Shown one piece after another: positions 37,659 through 47,202 of a DNA stretch of 64,000 bases; the stretch's first letter is position 1; every line of letters starts with the position of its first letter. Made by a program: the position numbers and the translations under genes. The stretch lies in the NCBI GenBank assembly GCA_946800325.1, contig OX326959.1:43523566-43587565 (forward strand), in the 5' to 3' direction. Origin of the DNA: Luzula sylvatica (lineage: Eukaryota; Streptophyta; Magnoliopsida; Poales; Juncaceae). The notes under the pieces are model-generated. The model was given only the letters and a program-made list of their open reading frames with translations. It did not search any database and was not told the origin of the DNA.

Positions 37659-38145
37659 AACCGCTCTATGTTTTTTCTCTACTCTTCCAAAATTTTAACA
37701 CAATATCAAAGTGAGAAAACCTAACCAAAAGATCTTGAGCTTAATTCCTCCAAATCCAAACCTAGATCTAAAATAAATCTTTGGACTCCGTACTACAAAC
37801 GATTCTCAACTCGCGTGACCGATTACGTAGAGTTCGATTTGTAGAATTGTAATAGGCTAGTTCTTAACTATAAACTCAGCCATAGATCGATAGAAACGTG
37901 TAAATCGATGTAGACAAATCTTGTAATCGTTGATTCGGAAATTCAATAGAGAGCAAAAACGATGCAAAGCATCTCCGGAGACGTTGGTACTTGTGAACAA
38001 TCGAGTCGCTCGATTGAGTAAGTAAGCAGTGAGTTAAAACTACATATCAACCACCTACCGAACTCCGTAACATATGTCATGTGTCAACTGTTGTGGTACT
38101 ATCTTTCTATATTTAAATTACTTAACCTTCCACATAATTACCATT

Positions 38146-39316
38146 TGTATTTCATTAGCAAGAAAATTAGATCTTAGAATTACCTATTCGCCTCTTCTTA
38201 AGTCTAGATTAAACAACATAGCCAATGGTATTTTTGTCAATTATTTTTTGTTTAATCCAAGGAATAACCCAATTCCATTTTTAACATATAAGAAACCAAT
38301 TTCACTAATCTGCTTATTTATTCTTTCTTTTTCTCATCTTGTTCGGATGGAATAAGAATGATTAAATTATTTATTTATTTCATGATTGTAGAACACTTTC
38401 CATGAAATGTTAATTATTACTAGAGATTATCTTTACTCCGTTTCGATAAATATTATACATACAATTTAACGACACAAAAATTTGATGTGTATCTCTCGAA
38501 CATCCCAAAATTTCAAACATACATTTTTGTACAATGAAATATACATGTATTCTCTTAGAAAATAACAAAAATATCAAGTACGCCCGTTCAAAATGAAAAT
38601 TATAATGAACTAAGCCCTCTTATAATTTCTAAAAAAAATGTTAAGAGTTGCTTCTTTCGGAAGATTATAATGAAAAATATACATGCTTCACCGAAGTATA
38701 AGTTCCAACCTTTAAAAGTCCACATTATTCAATGAAATACTGTTAGGTTGAATATCTATAAAAAAATATTATACAATGTGATAGGAAAATCTCGTCTCTA
38801 ATTTATAGGAACATATGTTAAGTTTTTTCTTTCGGAAGATTACAAATGCATATTTTATTGTAACAAATTTTGATTAACGATTTGATAATTTTATTAAACC
38901 GGCAGTCTCTTTGAAAATTGTATTGGTATTAATTGATGTAAATATGTAATTAATATTTACAATTTTAGTTGGGTATACTTCGTAAATTTATATGTAGTTG
39001 TCTAATTTTGTTTGTAGGGATGTGATTGTTATTTTTAATATTAATATTAATTGAATATTCACAGTATGTATAATCGGGTCAAGTCTATTTGATGTAGGAT
39101 TTTGTAAACAAGAATCAAGTTTTTTTTAAAGATTAACAAATTAATGCATAATTTGATATTTAAATTTGATGCTCAAACATAATTTAAAATAATAAAATAC
39201 TAAATTATTATGTTAAATTACGTACTTATGTATTAATTTTAAAAATTAATTATTTTTTCGTCGTCAAAACTTTATAAGGAAAGTACTAAAAAAAATATAC
39301 ATCCCTTTTTTTTTTG
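38146..39316. other. AT-rich intergenic region
   Basis: No gene or clear repeat boundary is seen. Confidence 0.5.
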
Positions 39317-40389
39317 GGAAATTTAAAAAAAAACCCCTAACTTTTTCCAATATTCTAAAAAACCTCCTCAATTTCGAGAAACTCCAAAAACCCCCCTAAA
39401 AGCAAACTTTTCTTTCAAAATATCCCCTATAGGTGTTAAAGTTAACTATTTTGGTGTTAAAATTTTATTTGGACCAAAATACCCCTCTAGTTTTATAAAA
39501 TACAATTTTGCTAAATAATCTTTAGTATTTTTTTATTTTAAAAATTCATGAATATTTCATAATTAATTAATTATAGATTAACTCGTATAATTATATATCA
39601 ATTTATATATTTATATATTTACTTTTATATGAATGATACATTAGATCATATATTTACAATCATATTTTTTGCAGATACATGGACCTGTTATGGGATGAAA
39701 ATAAATCGTATTTAAGCACTTTCGCCAATCTGTCTGACGAAAGTAAAAAAAAAATCGCCAGACTGTTTGGCGAAAGTGCTAGCTTTGCAATTCAAACATA
39801 TTAATGTTAGTTTTGCGAATGAACTTATTTTTGGATGCGGTATATCAAAAGATCTCTATATGAAAAGTCAATGCACATTAAAACAAACTGTAAAATTTTC
39901 TTTTCACGATATTTTCTAGGTGCTGAAATATTTTATATCATTGTTTATTTTTTATCACTTGATGTTAGTTTTTAAAAATATATATGATAAATAAAATACT
40001 AAAATCAAATGAAAATATTATATACAATCAAATGAATATTGTAAATTTTTTTAAATAATAAAAAATATCAAAATAATTTAATTAATTAGTTATAAGAAAA
40101 CTAAAGGGGTATTTTCGTCCAATATTGTATTTAAAATAGAAAAATAGCAAAAATGATTTAATAAATTTTTTATGAATTTTAAAATAAATAATACTAAGCA
40201 TTATTAAGAAAAATTGTATTTTATAAAATTAGAGGGTATTTTGGTCCCAAAAAAAATTTCACACCAAAAGGTTAACTTTAACTCCTATAAGGGGTTTTTT
40301 GAAAGAAAAGTTTGCTTTTAGGGGGTTTTTTGCAGTTTCTCAAAATTTTAGAATATTGAAAAAAGTTAGGGGTTTTTTTAAAATTTCCT
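39317..40389. mobile_element. Non-autonomous MULE-like foldback element
   Basis: The ends are GGGAAATTTAAA and, reversed, AGGAAATTTTAAA. Inverted arms of about 220 bp contain ACCCCTAACTTTTTCC, CTAAAAGCAAACTTTTCTTT and TTTGGACCAAAATACCCC. A 9-bp target duplication is possible but is all T (39308-39316 and 40390-40398), so the boundary may be off by a base or two. The arms resemble the MULE at 14438 in general pattern. The centre holds two palindromes shared with 35769-36015. Confidence 0.75.
39716..39790. repeat. CTTTCGCCA...GCGAAAGT palindromes inside the MULE-like element
   Basis: GCACTTTCGCC pairs with GACGAAAGT (39716-39744), and TCGCCAGACTGTTTGGCGA is followed by AAGTGCTAGCTTTG (39755-39790). 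The stem and the flank GCTAGCTTTG recur near 35995-36012. Confidence 0.7.
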
Positions 40390-40450
40390 TTTTTTTTTTA
40401 ACGGACCCCCTTTCAGCATGTTCCCATCAACCAAGTGCATTTAAAAATAA

Positions 40451-42484
40451 GGGGTAATTGACTAATTTCACCTGCGTCCTCCCAAACACTCAAAATATCA
40501 TATTTGTCCTTCCAAAAACACTAATATCATATTTATCCTCCCAAAACTGAAATTCCACCAAATTTATCCACCCGTTAAGTTTCTCATCAGAACTAACTGT
40601 AGTAATAAGAAATTACCAATATATCCTCCTTCCCACTCTTTTCCTTTCCCTCTCCCACCTGTAGACAGACTTTCGAGTGGAGATAATTCATGCTAAATTC
40701 AAGATATGATTTATTATAGTATCTTAATTCTATATCTTTTATATCTCTTTTCTATGAAACAATTCAATTTGTGCACGTGTCTACATCCCTTCTCTCAATA
40801 AAAAACATATTTGGTAAAAAAAACTCTGTTTTTAGAGAATTAATTTTGTCCTTTCAAAAGTTTATGCAAGCATTCTGTTCATTATATTGAAGTTAAGTTG
40901 TAACTCCACTTTGGTTATTTAAAAAAATATATTATAATCTATTATGTTCTTTTTTTGAGAAAAAAAATATTATAATCTATATTGTACCAGTTTTTTTTTC
41001 TCTAGTATTTTAGCTCCTAGGATGTTTGTAACAATTTTTAGTAACAAACTGATTTGGTATAACTCGTGAGTATGAATCAGTACCAAAATGTGCAAACATG
41101 AATAATGTATTCACAGACTCAACATTCTTATACAATTCAATGGAATAACAAGAACAATATTCATATACACTCACTCCATTCACTTAGAATTATCCTAGCT
41201 GTAACTCGATTACAATTACTCTTAAGACTAATACAATCCAATTACATTATAATTTCATAACCCCCACGTTAATCTAATTACAAATCCTAAGACACATATT
41301 GGTTTTCCATCACATGTCGCATCAATTATACACTCCATCTCTTCGAGCTCCTTCAAATAACAAATATTAAACATCTCCAGAAAAGCTCCTTGTTTGAATG
41401 TTTTGAACCCAAATCTCGATATAGGAAAATGAACATAACTTTGTAAGAAGATAAAATAGTGAAGAGAGATCAATTTGTTTGTATCTTAAAGGTTCTTAAT
41501 CTAGCTATCAAGAAGATGACTACGAATTAACATACTTGCCTCCACGTTTCATCATATTCTGTTCTGTCAATTACCTGACTAGATGGCATAGCATATCCAT
41601 CAACAAAAGTTACAAAAATGAAAATTTCAGTGGAAATGTCCCCAGCGCCATCCTTGAATTCATTATTATTTAGTCTACATGTACCTGTCAAGTATAGTGG
41701 AGACGGTAATTAAAAAGTGTACATGTAATTATAAAAATGGAAATGACTCAAAATGTATACTGAAAATGCTCACTTCCATCTCTTTAATTAAAAAAAATAG
41801 TTACAAGATTTTGTTTTTAACTGAGCGTGAAATTGAAAGAGGGTAAAGTCTTATTTGTACATGTTAAGACTCGTTTTTTCCAAATAACGATACAATACAG
41901 ACTAAGATCCATTCATATGATGTGTGAATGATACAAATACTAGTTAAAACTCATCTTCTGCAAGCTGAGAGCTGATGCTATTTCTTTAGTGGAAGAATTA
42001 AAGCTTCAGCATAATCAAACAAAATCACCAATCACACAACAAATTGAAAAGGCAAGGAGAGGAGTGAGAATGTGAGAATGTGGGAGAGTCCCTTGGACTG
42101 TTGGACAAGAACATGTATCATGAAGAAATGAAGGGTGCGAAGTGTGGACGAAGTACGCTGTAGCTAGGGAGAACAGAGTTGCCTAAGGCAGAAATGACGA
42201 AGAAGGGGAAGGGGAAGGGGAAGGGGAAAGGAGAGTTAATCAGGGGTATATTAGTTATTTTAAATTATAATTTTTGAATTAACACCAGTTTAGAGGATTA
42301 ATGATGGTCACTTTAACAAATATAACGGTGAGTTAACAGATTAAGATAAATTTGATATTTTGTACGTTTAAAAGGACAAATTTGACTTAAAGAAATTTTT
42401 AAAAGGATAAATTTGATATTTATTATTTTAGAGGGATAAATATGATATTTTGGATTTTTGGAGGGATACATATGAAATTGTCCC
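40451..42484. mobile_element. MULE with 9-bp target duplication, possibly carrying captured sequence
   Basis: It is 2034 bp, flanked by a perfect 9-bp direct repeat TAAAAATAA (40442-40450 and 42485-42493). The ends GGGGTAATTGACTAATTTCA and, reversed, GGGACAATTTCATATG start arms of over 100 bp built of TCATATTTGTCC and TATCCTCCCAAAA blocks. No MURA transposase is seen. The interior (about 40700-42200) is not repeat-like and contains exon-like segments on the minus strand. Confidence 0.85.
41536..41684 (-). other. Exon-like segment inside the MULE
   Basis: On the minus strand a 149-nt open frame is bordered by an acceptor (TTGACAG, before 41684) and a donor (CAA then GTATGT, after 41536). It reads CRLNNNEFKDGAGDIST, then FVTFVDGYAMPSSQ and DRTEYDETWRQ. 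A second frame lies at 41255-41473 (minus) with SYVHFPISRFGFKTFK. I do not recognise the protein. It may be a captured gene fragment or an old host exon. Confidence 0.35.
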
Positions 42485-42714
42485 TAAAAATAAAGTGATG
42501 TATGTGATGATGACAAATGATTTGATTTTTTTGTCTTCAAGATTTTGTGAGAACATTGTATTTGTGTGTATTAAATGTTGGTTGGATGTTATACATTGTA
42601 TATGAAATGTTGGTCGAACGTTACATAGAAAATTATACAAATAATCTTTAAACGTATAAAAAAAAAGGAATATATATATAAATTATATAGTGCATTTTTT
42701 TTTTGAGTGGTGAT

Positions 42715-43310
42715 GCATGCCCCCTTAAAATCCCCTACATTGATTGATGTGTTGGCGTTTATATTAATGACGGTAGTAAATCATGACTATTTAATTTTTT
42801 CCATCCTATATAAGAAAAGAAGGTAAAAAAAATTCATCGTTTCACACATCATTAATTTATTTAATATTTTTAACAACATTGTTTACCACCATCTATAATT
42901 AATGAAATTTAAATCTATAAATTTGGAAAAAAAATTATTGGACTAAATTAATATATTGTTTAACATGTGTTAAACGGATACATGAATAAAACCATCTTAA
43001 AAAATAAATGAAAATAATAATTTCGAAAAAATTAGAAAATGAAAATGAAAATTTTCTTTTTAAAAAAAGAAATATTGAAAATAATATAATAAAAATTTGT
43101 TCAAATAAATATAACTTATCATGGATAAAATTAAATATAATAAAAATATTAAATAAAGCAAATTATTTTTTATTAATTTGGTTTACCACCTAATCAATGT
43201 GGTTTACCACCTAATAAATACAATTTGCAATCTAATTTAAAATTTAATTAATTTATTATATATTATCAACCCATCAATACATTGAGCGAGAGGATATTAG
43301 AGGGGACAAA
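42715..43310 (-). repeat. Dispersed AT-rich repeat, copy C, directly upstream of an intact BAHD gene
   Basis: It is homologous in reverse orientation to copies at 30360 and 24115 (GTTTACCACCATCTATAATT, TTAAACGGATACATGAATAA). Its left end CATTGATTGATGTGTTGG and right end (reversed, CAATGTATTGATGGGTTG) are similar inverted ends. It ends about 25 bp before the TATA box of the BAHD gene. Confidence 0.65.
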
Positions 43311-43337
43311 TATAATTTTTTTTTTTTTTTTTGATCT

Positions 43338-43345
43338 TATATATA
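43338..43345 (+). promoter_or_regulatory. TATA box of the intact intronless BAHD gene
   Basis: TATATATA lies about 120 bp upstream of the ATG at 43461. The leader between them is A-rich and matches the leader of the pseudogene copy at 13663-13740. Confidence 0.6.
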
Positions 43346-43460
43346 GTGCATCTAATTCCTCCTAGTTCACCAACACAGTCTCCAAAGAAAATACAAAGCA
43401 CAATCAATTCAACTCTGTAAAACAACCCAAAAAAAGCTTTTGGCCAATCCTCAAACAACA

Positions 43461-44792
43461 ATGGCATCATCATCACCAATACCTTCTTTGACAATCATCG
43501 AGTCCTCTCGAGTTGGCCTACCGCCAAACTCAACACCTAATTTCGCCTCGATTCCTCTCACTCACTTCGATGTACCTTGGTCCATTATTCCGCCGGTCGA
43601 ACGTCTTTTTTTCTATCGGTTTCCTCACCCAACTTCGCATTTTCTCTCCTCCTCTCTCCCCTCGCTAAAATCCTCTCTCTCTCTCACCCTCGCAAAATTT
43701 TACCCACTAGCCGGAGTTATACGGCCCACTTCAAGCCGGATTTATTGCACGGAGGAGGATTCGGTATCTTTCACCGTGGCCGAGTACGATGATGATTTCG
43801 AACACTTGTCAAGTCAACAAGCAAGATTAGTGTCACGCCTTGATCCATTAGTGCCGTCCTTGAAAATATCCGCCGAGTCGAAAGAGCTATGTGCCGTTCA
43901 GGCGACCGTGTTCCCAAATCAGGGCTTTGTAATAGGTATAGCGGTGGACCACCAGGCTTGTGATGGTACGAGCTCCTTACAGTTCATCCAATCGTGGGCT
44001 ACCACGTGTCACTCCGGCGAGTTTGATTCTTCACTAGATCCAGTGATTAATAGGGGCCTAATCTCCGATCCAACCGATTTATACTCTTTTATCTCTAAAT
44101 TGACTTCTGATGTACTTAGTTCCTACGGAGAGAATAAAAATCCAAGTCCAATGGACCCAGACATGGTCCAGGCTACATTTACCCTCAAACGAGATCATAT
44201 CCAACGGCTCAAAAAAATGATCATGTCCCAAGTTGAAGAAGGCGATACATCGTTTCATTGTTCAACACTAGTTGTGGCATTTGCCTTTGCATGGATTGCA
44301 TATGCAAAAGCGCGAGGTGCGGAGAGTAACAGCAAGCATAGCCTTATGTTTCCCGCAGATTTTAGGGGACGGCTTCAACCACCGCTACCCGTAACATACT
44401 TCGGCAACTCTGTCGGAGTCTGTATTGTGCAAGTCGAATCGGATGATTTGATTGGCGAAAATGGACTTTTTTTGGCAGCTGAGGCGACCGGAAAATCCAT
44501 TAAAGGCTTGTGTATGGGTCCGAAATTTCGCGAGGATTGGGCATATGCTTTTGAACTTTTCGCCAATCCTCATGTGTTAAGTGTGGCAGGTTCGCCGAAA
44601 TTTATGGTTTATCAAGTGGATTTTGGATGGGGAAGACCTGTTAGAGTTGACATTATATCGGTTTCGAAGACGGGAGCTTTGGCGGTGGCAGAAAGCAAAG
44701 AAGAGCAAGGAGGACTTGAGATTGGACTCGGGCTTCCACGACATGTTATGGAACGTTTCGAGAAATACTTTGTTAGTGCGCTCGAAATCTGA
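43461..44792 (+). CDS. BAHD acyltransferase, anthocyanin/phenolic-glucoside malonyltransferase type
   Basis: This is an intact single-exon gene of 443 residues, the normal BAHD length. BAHD enzymes transfer acyl groups from CoA thioesters to alcohols or amines in the cytosol. The catalytic HxxxD motif is HQACD (residues 164-168) and the structural DFGWG motif is exact (387-391). The YFGN motif (313-317) places it in the clade acylating flavonoid and phenolic glycosides, usually with malonyl-CoA; here the last residue is S instead of the usual C. I took the ATG at 43461, which begins MASSSPIPS as in the pseudogene copy; a longer frame upstream has no ATG. The conserved Q-intron site (CAVQ/ATVFP) has no intron. 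Donor and acceptor are inferred from the family only. Confidence 0.93.
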   Translation: MASSSPIPSLTIIESSRVGLPPNSTPNFASIPLTHFDVPWSIIPPVERLFFYRFPHPTSHFLSSSLPSLKSSLSLTLAKFYPLAGVIRPTSSRIYCTEEDSVSFTVAEYDDDFEHLSSQQARLVSRLDPLVPSLKISAESKELCAVQATVFPNQGFVIGIAVDHQACDGTSSLQFIQSWATTCHSGEFDSSLDPVINRGLISDPTDLYSFISKLTSDVLSSYGENKNPSPMDPDMVQATFTLKRDHIQRLKKMIMSQVEEGDTSFHCSTLVVAFAFAWIAYAKARGAESNSKHSLMFPADFRGRLQPPLPVTYFGNSVGVCIVQVESDDLIGENGLFLAAEATGKSIKGLCMGPKFREDWAYAFELFANPHVLSVAGSPKFMVYQVDFGWGRPVRVDIISVSKTGALAVAESKEEQGGLEIGLGLPRHVMERFEKYFVSALEI

Positions 44793-45627
44793 TTTTCGCA
44801 AGTTCGACGGGTTTGTTTTGCATTATTTTTTGAATTTCTGAATCCAGCAGAATAATGTTTTTGAGTCTTAAAAAGAAATGAATATTATTATTTCCAAATA
44901 ATAAATTTAGGACCTTTCTATGAACCTATCTGATTTTGAAATTTCTTTGTTAATTCCATTAGTAAATTTGTTCGGTTTGATGGCCGATAATGGTATGCCA
45001 AGGTATGCCATTGGTAGTGTTTGGAGATCGTATCTTGAGATATTTTTAATCGGCTTTGCTCAAAATTGATTCGAAGATCGATCAGAACGAGCAAAGCTCT
45101 GACATTACCTATTCATATGCGAATTAAACTAGTAGGTTGGTATCCAATTCCGTTTACCATCAAGTTCTTCTTGAAGGTCTATCACTAACAGCCCGATAGA
45201 CCATATATTGCTCGAGTTCAAACCGAGCGAGCTCGAATCTTACCTGCTCATTGTGTTGGTCTTGTTGGTAGCCCTATCTCGAACCATTCAAGACCTTATA
45301 TAAATTAAGAAGTTTCATAAGTACCTAAAATGATCTCGTAATTAAGCAACCTCTTTATAATTAACTAACCCAACTCTTTCACGCTTTTTTTTTAATTAAG
45401 TAATAATCATACATTTTTTTTTATTGACTGAAAGGGGTTTTCACATCCCCTATTCAGTTATTTTTATAAAACAAAAAATAAAATTAATTACATGAGTTTA
45501 ATGGGTTTGTTATAATAATGAGAGTAACAAGCTAGCCCAACAAAGCCCATATTTGAACCCAAAGACTTAATCTATATACGCGGCCCCCAAATGGCAGATG
45601 CTCGATTCACATGCACCAAAACTTTCC
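44793..45627. other. Intergenic region
   Basis: No gene is seen. GAGCGAGCTCGAA-like words near 45210-45240 resemble those at 13900 and 15600. Confidence 0.5.
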
Positions 45628-45799
45628 TCTCTATTCAGTGTTGTAACATACGAAAAACGGTACGGAACGGTCCGACACCGTTTTAGTGTTTTACTCGTAA
45701 AACGATCGTAAAACGGTTAAATACGGTTAAGTCATAATACATTAAAATATCATCATAATACAACAAAATACAATAAATATCATCAAAAATATCATCTCA

Positions 45800-46080
45800 A
45801 ATAAAAACAGCACGAGTTACGCAAAAACAACATAAAAACAACACCAAATCAGCACAAGTTGCACAAAATCAGCATAAAAACAACACCAAATCAGCATAAA
45901 TTAAGCAAAATCAGTACAAATTAGTCAAAATCAGCATAAAAACAACACCAAATCAGCACAAAAAAGCACAAATTCATCCAAAACAACACAAATTCAGCAA
46001 ATTCAGCACGAATTCAGCAAAAACAGCACGAATTCAGCATATATTCAGCACAAATCAAGAACAAATTCATCACAAACGTC
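45800..46080 (+). repeat. AAATCAGCACAAA short-unit repeat tract
   Basis: Many degenerate copies of CAGCACAAATT, CAGCATAAAAACAACACC and similar units lie inside the hAT element. It is low-complexity with no coding potential. Confidence 0.75.
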
Positions 46081-46257
46081 ATAAATTCGGTACAAATGCA
46101 TCCCTAATCGCAAAAGGAAGAAATTACCTGCAAATCAGCGTCCCTAACTCGTCGCCTTGCTGCAGCAGTGAAGGAGAGAAGCCAACTGAGCAACCCTGAC
46201 TCGTCGCCTTCTTCTAGCTCGTCCAAAACTACCCGCCTTGCAAATCAGCGTCCCTAA

Positions 46258-46887
46258 TGAAAGAAAATATGGCTTAAGAATTAACTTGGAAGAATTTATA
46301 TAAATAGGCAATTCTGCAGTCAGAATAAGGTTCGTTCGAACTAACTATATCAGTGCGTTCGAACGGACTTATTCGTGATAAACAGAAGTGGGTTCGTTCG
46401 AATGAACATTTAGGTGCGTTCGAACGAACTGGGTTCGTTCGAACGAACTATGTTAAGTTCGTTCGAACTGACCTGTTTCCTATATATATAAAGTTCTGAT
46501 TCCGGAATTTGACCTAAGTTTTTCTAGGGTTTTGAGCCGTCGTTTCTCTTTCCTCTTCCACAGAATTCCAGATCAGATCTGGTGAGATTGAGAGGGAGAT
46601 TCGAGCAAGGATCTTGAGAGATTGATCGTGACGGCGACTAGAACGGCGTTGGCGATTTCCGATTGGTCGAAATCAAGGTGGACACGAGTAGAGGGATTGC
46701 ACGAGCGATTCTTGGAGAAGGTTCACGGATTTGGAGAAGTAATCGACACGTACTAACTTGTACGAGGTAATTATCTCCGAAACTCTTCCTTTTTCGGTGG
46801 TTTTAGGGCGTGATCCCGGTAGAATTAGGTTACGCACGTGAACTAATTTCCGCTGCACACTATGATAATCGTGTGCGTAACCCTACA
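46258..46887 (+). mobile_element. Solo LTR nested in the hAT element
   Basis: The sequence starts TGAAAGAAAATATGG, ends AACCCTACA and is flanked by a perfect 5-bp duplication CCTAA (46253-46257 and 46888-46892). There is no internal region or primer site, so the element was reduced to one LTR by recombination. It contains a TATA box preceded by a palindrome array, as in the Copia-3 LTRs, but the rest of the sequence is not obviously homologous to them. Confidence 0.82.
46330..46475 (+). repeat. GTTCGTTCGAAC palindrome array in the solo LTR
   Basis: Seven or eight units of GGTTCGTTCGAAC, GTGCGTTCGAACG or GAACGAAC lie within 146 bp, based on the palindromes TTCGAA and GTTCGAAC. The last copy ends about 6 bp before TATATATATAAAG (46481-46493), the probable TATA box. 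Confidence 0.85.
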
Positions 46888-47202
46888 CCTAACGCGTACT
46901 ACTCGCCTTCTTGCTGCAAATCGGGATGGAGAGATTGAAGTCTCTATGTCACTTCTGATGTCGGGCCAAGAAAAGAAAGCCCAAAAAAAAAATTAGCCCA
47001 AAATTTTTATGCAAAAATCGGTATGTAAATCGGTTGCAAAACGTTTTTCAGAAAAAAAAAAAAACAGTAAAAAAGGGTAAAAAAACGGTGGCCCGTTTTG
47101 TTCAACTGTTTTGCAAAAAACGAAACGGTTTGCCACCGTTTCACCGTTTTTCACCGTTTTTTTTTTATCGTTTTACACTGTTTTTACAACACCGTCTCTA
47201 TT

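Larger units (their letters stand above)
36811..38145 (+). repeat. Second LTR of the Copia-3 family (diverged)
   Basis: It starts TGTTGGCTCAAATTTT and matches the Copia-3 LTR at 31634 along its first 300 bp and from the TATA box to the end (for example CATAGATCGATAGA, TGTAAATCGAT, ACCACCTACCGAACTCCGTAA). The middle differs: here it is a TTCGAACGAA array. No primer site or coding region follows, so it is a solo or truncated LTR. The target duplication is not convincing (TAACA against TAATT). Confidence 0.72.
45636..47194. mobile_element. Non-autonomous hAT element, split by a solo LTR
   Basis: A perfect 8-bp target duplication TCTCTATT lies at 45628-45635 and 47195-47202. The ends are CAGTGTTGTAACATACG and, reversed, CGGTGTTGTAAAAACAG. 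Subterminal DNA on both sides repeats AAAACGGT/ACCGTTTT many times, typical of hAT subterminal repeats. A tract of AAATCAGCACAAA-like units fills 45800-46080. No transposase is present. A 630-bp solo LTR (46258-46887) is nested inside. Confidence 0.9.

Noticed and set aside
31634..38145. One complete copia element with LTRs at 31634 and 36811
   Set aside because: The two LTRs are too different (different arrays, many indels) to be a pair from one insertion, and no pol lies between them. They are probably separate insertions of one family.
43008..43193. Asn/Lys/Ile-rich frame before the BAHD gene
   Set aside because: It is a translation of an AT-rich dispersed repeat that occurs in three copies.
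43440..43460. Upstream extension of the BAHD frame (seven extra codons)
   Set aside because: It has no ATG; the first ATG at 43461 gives the same N-terminus as the duplicate copy.
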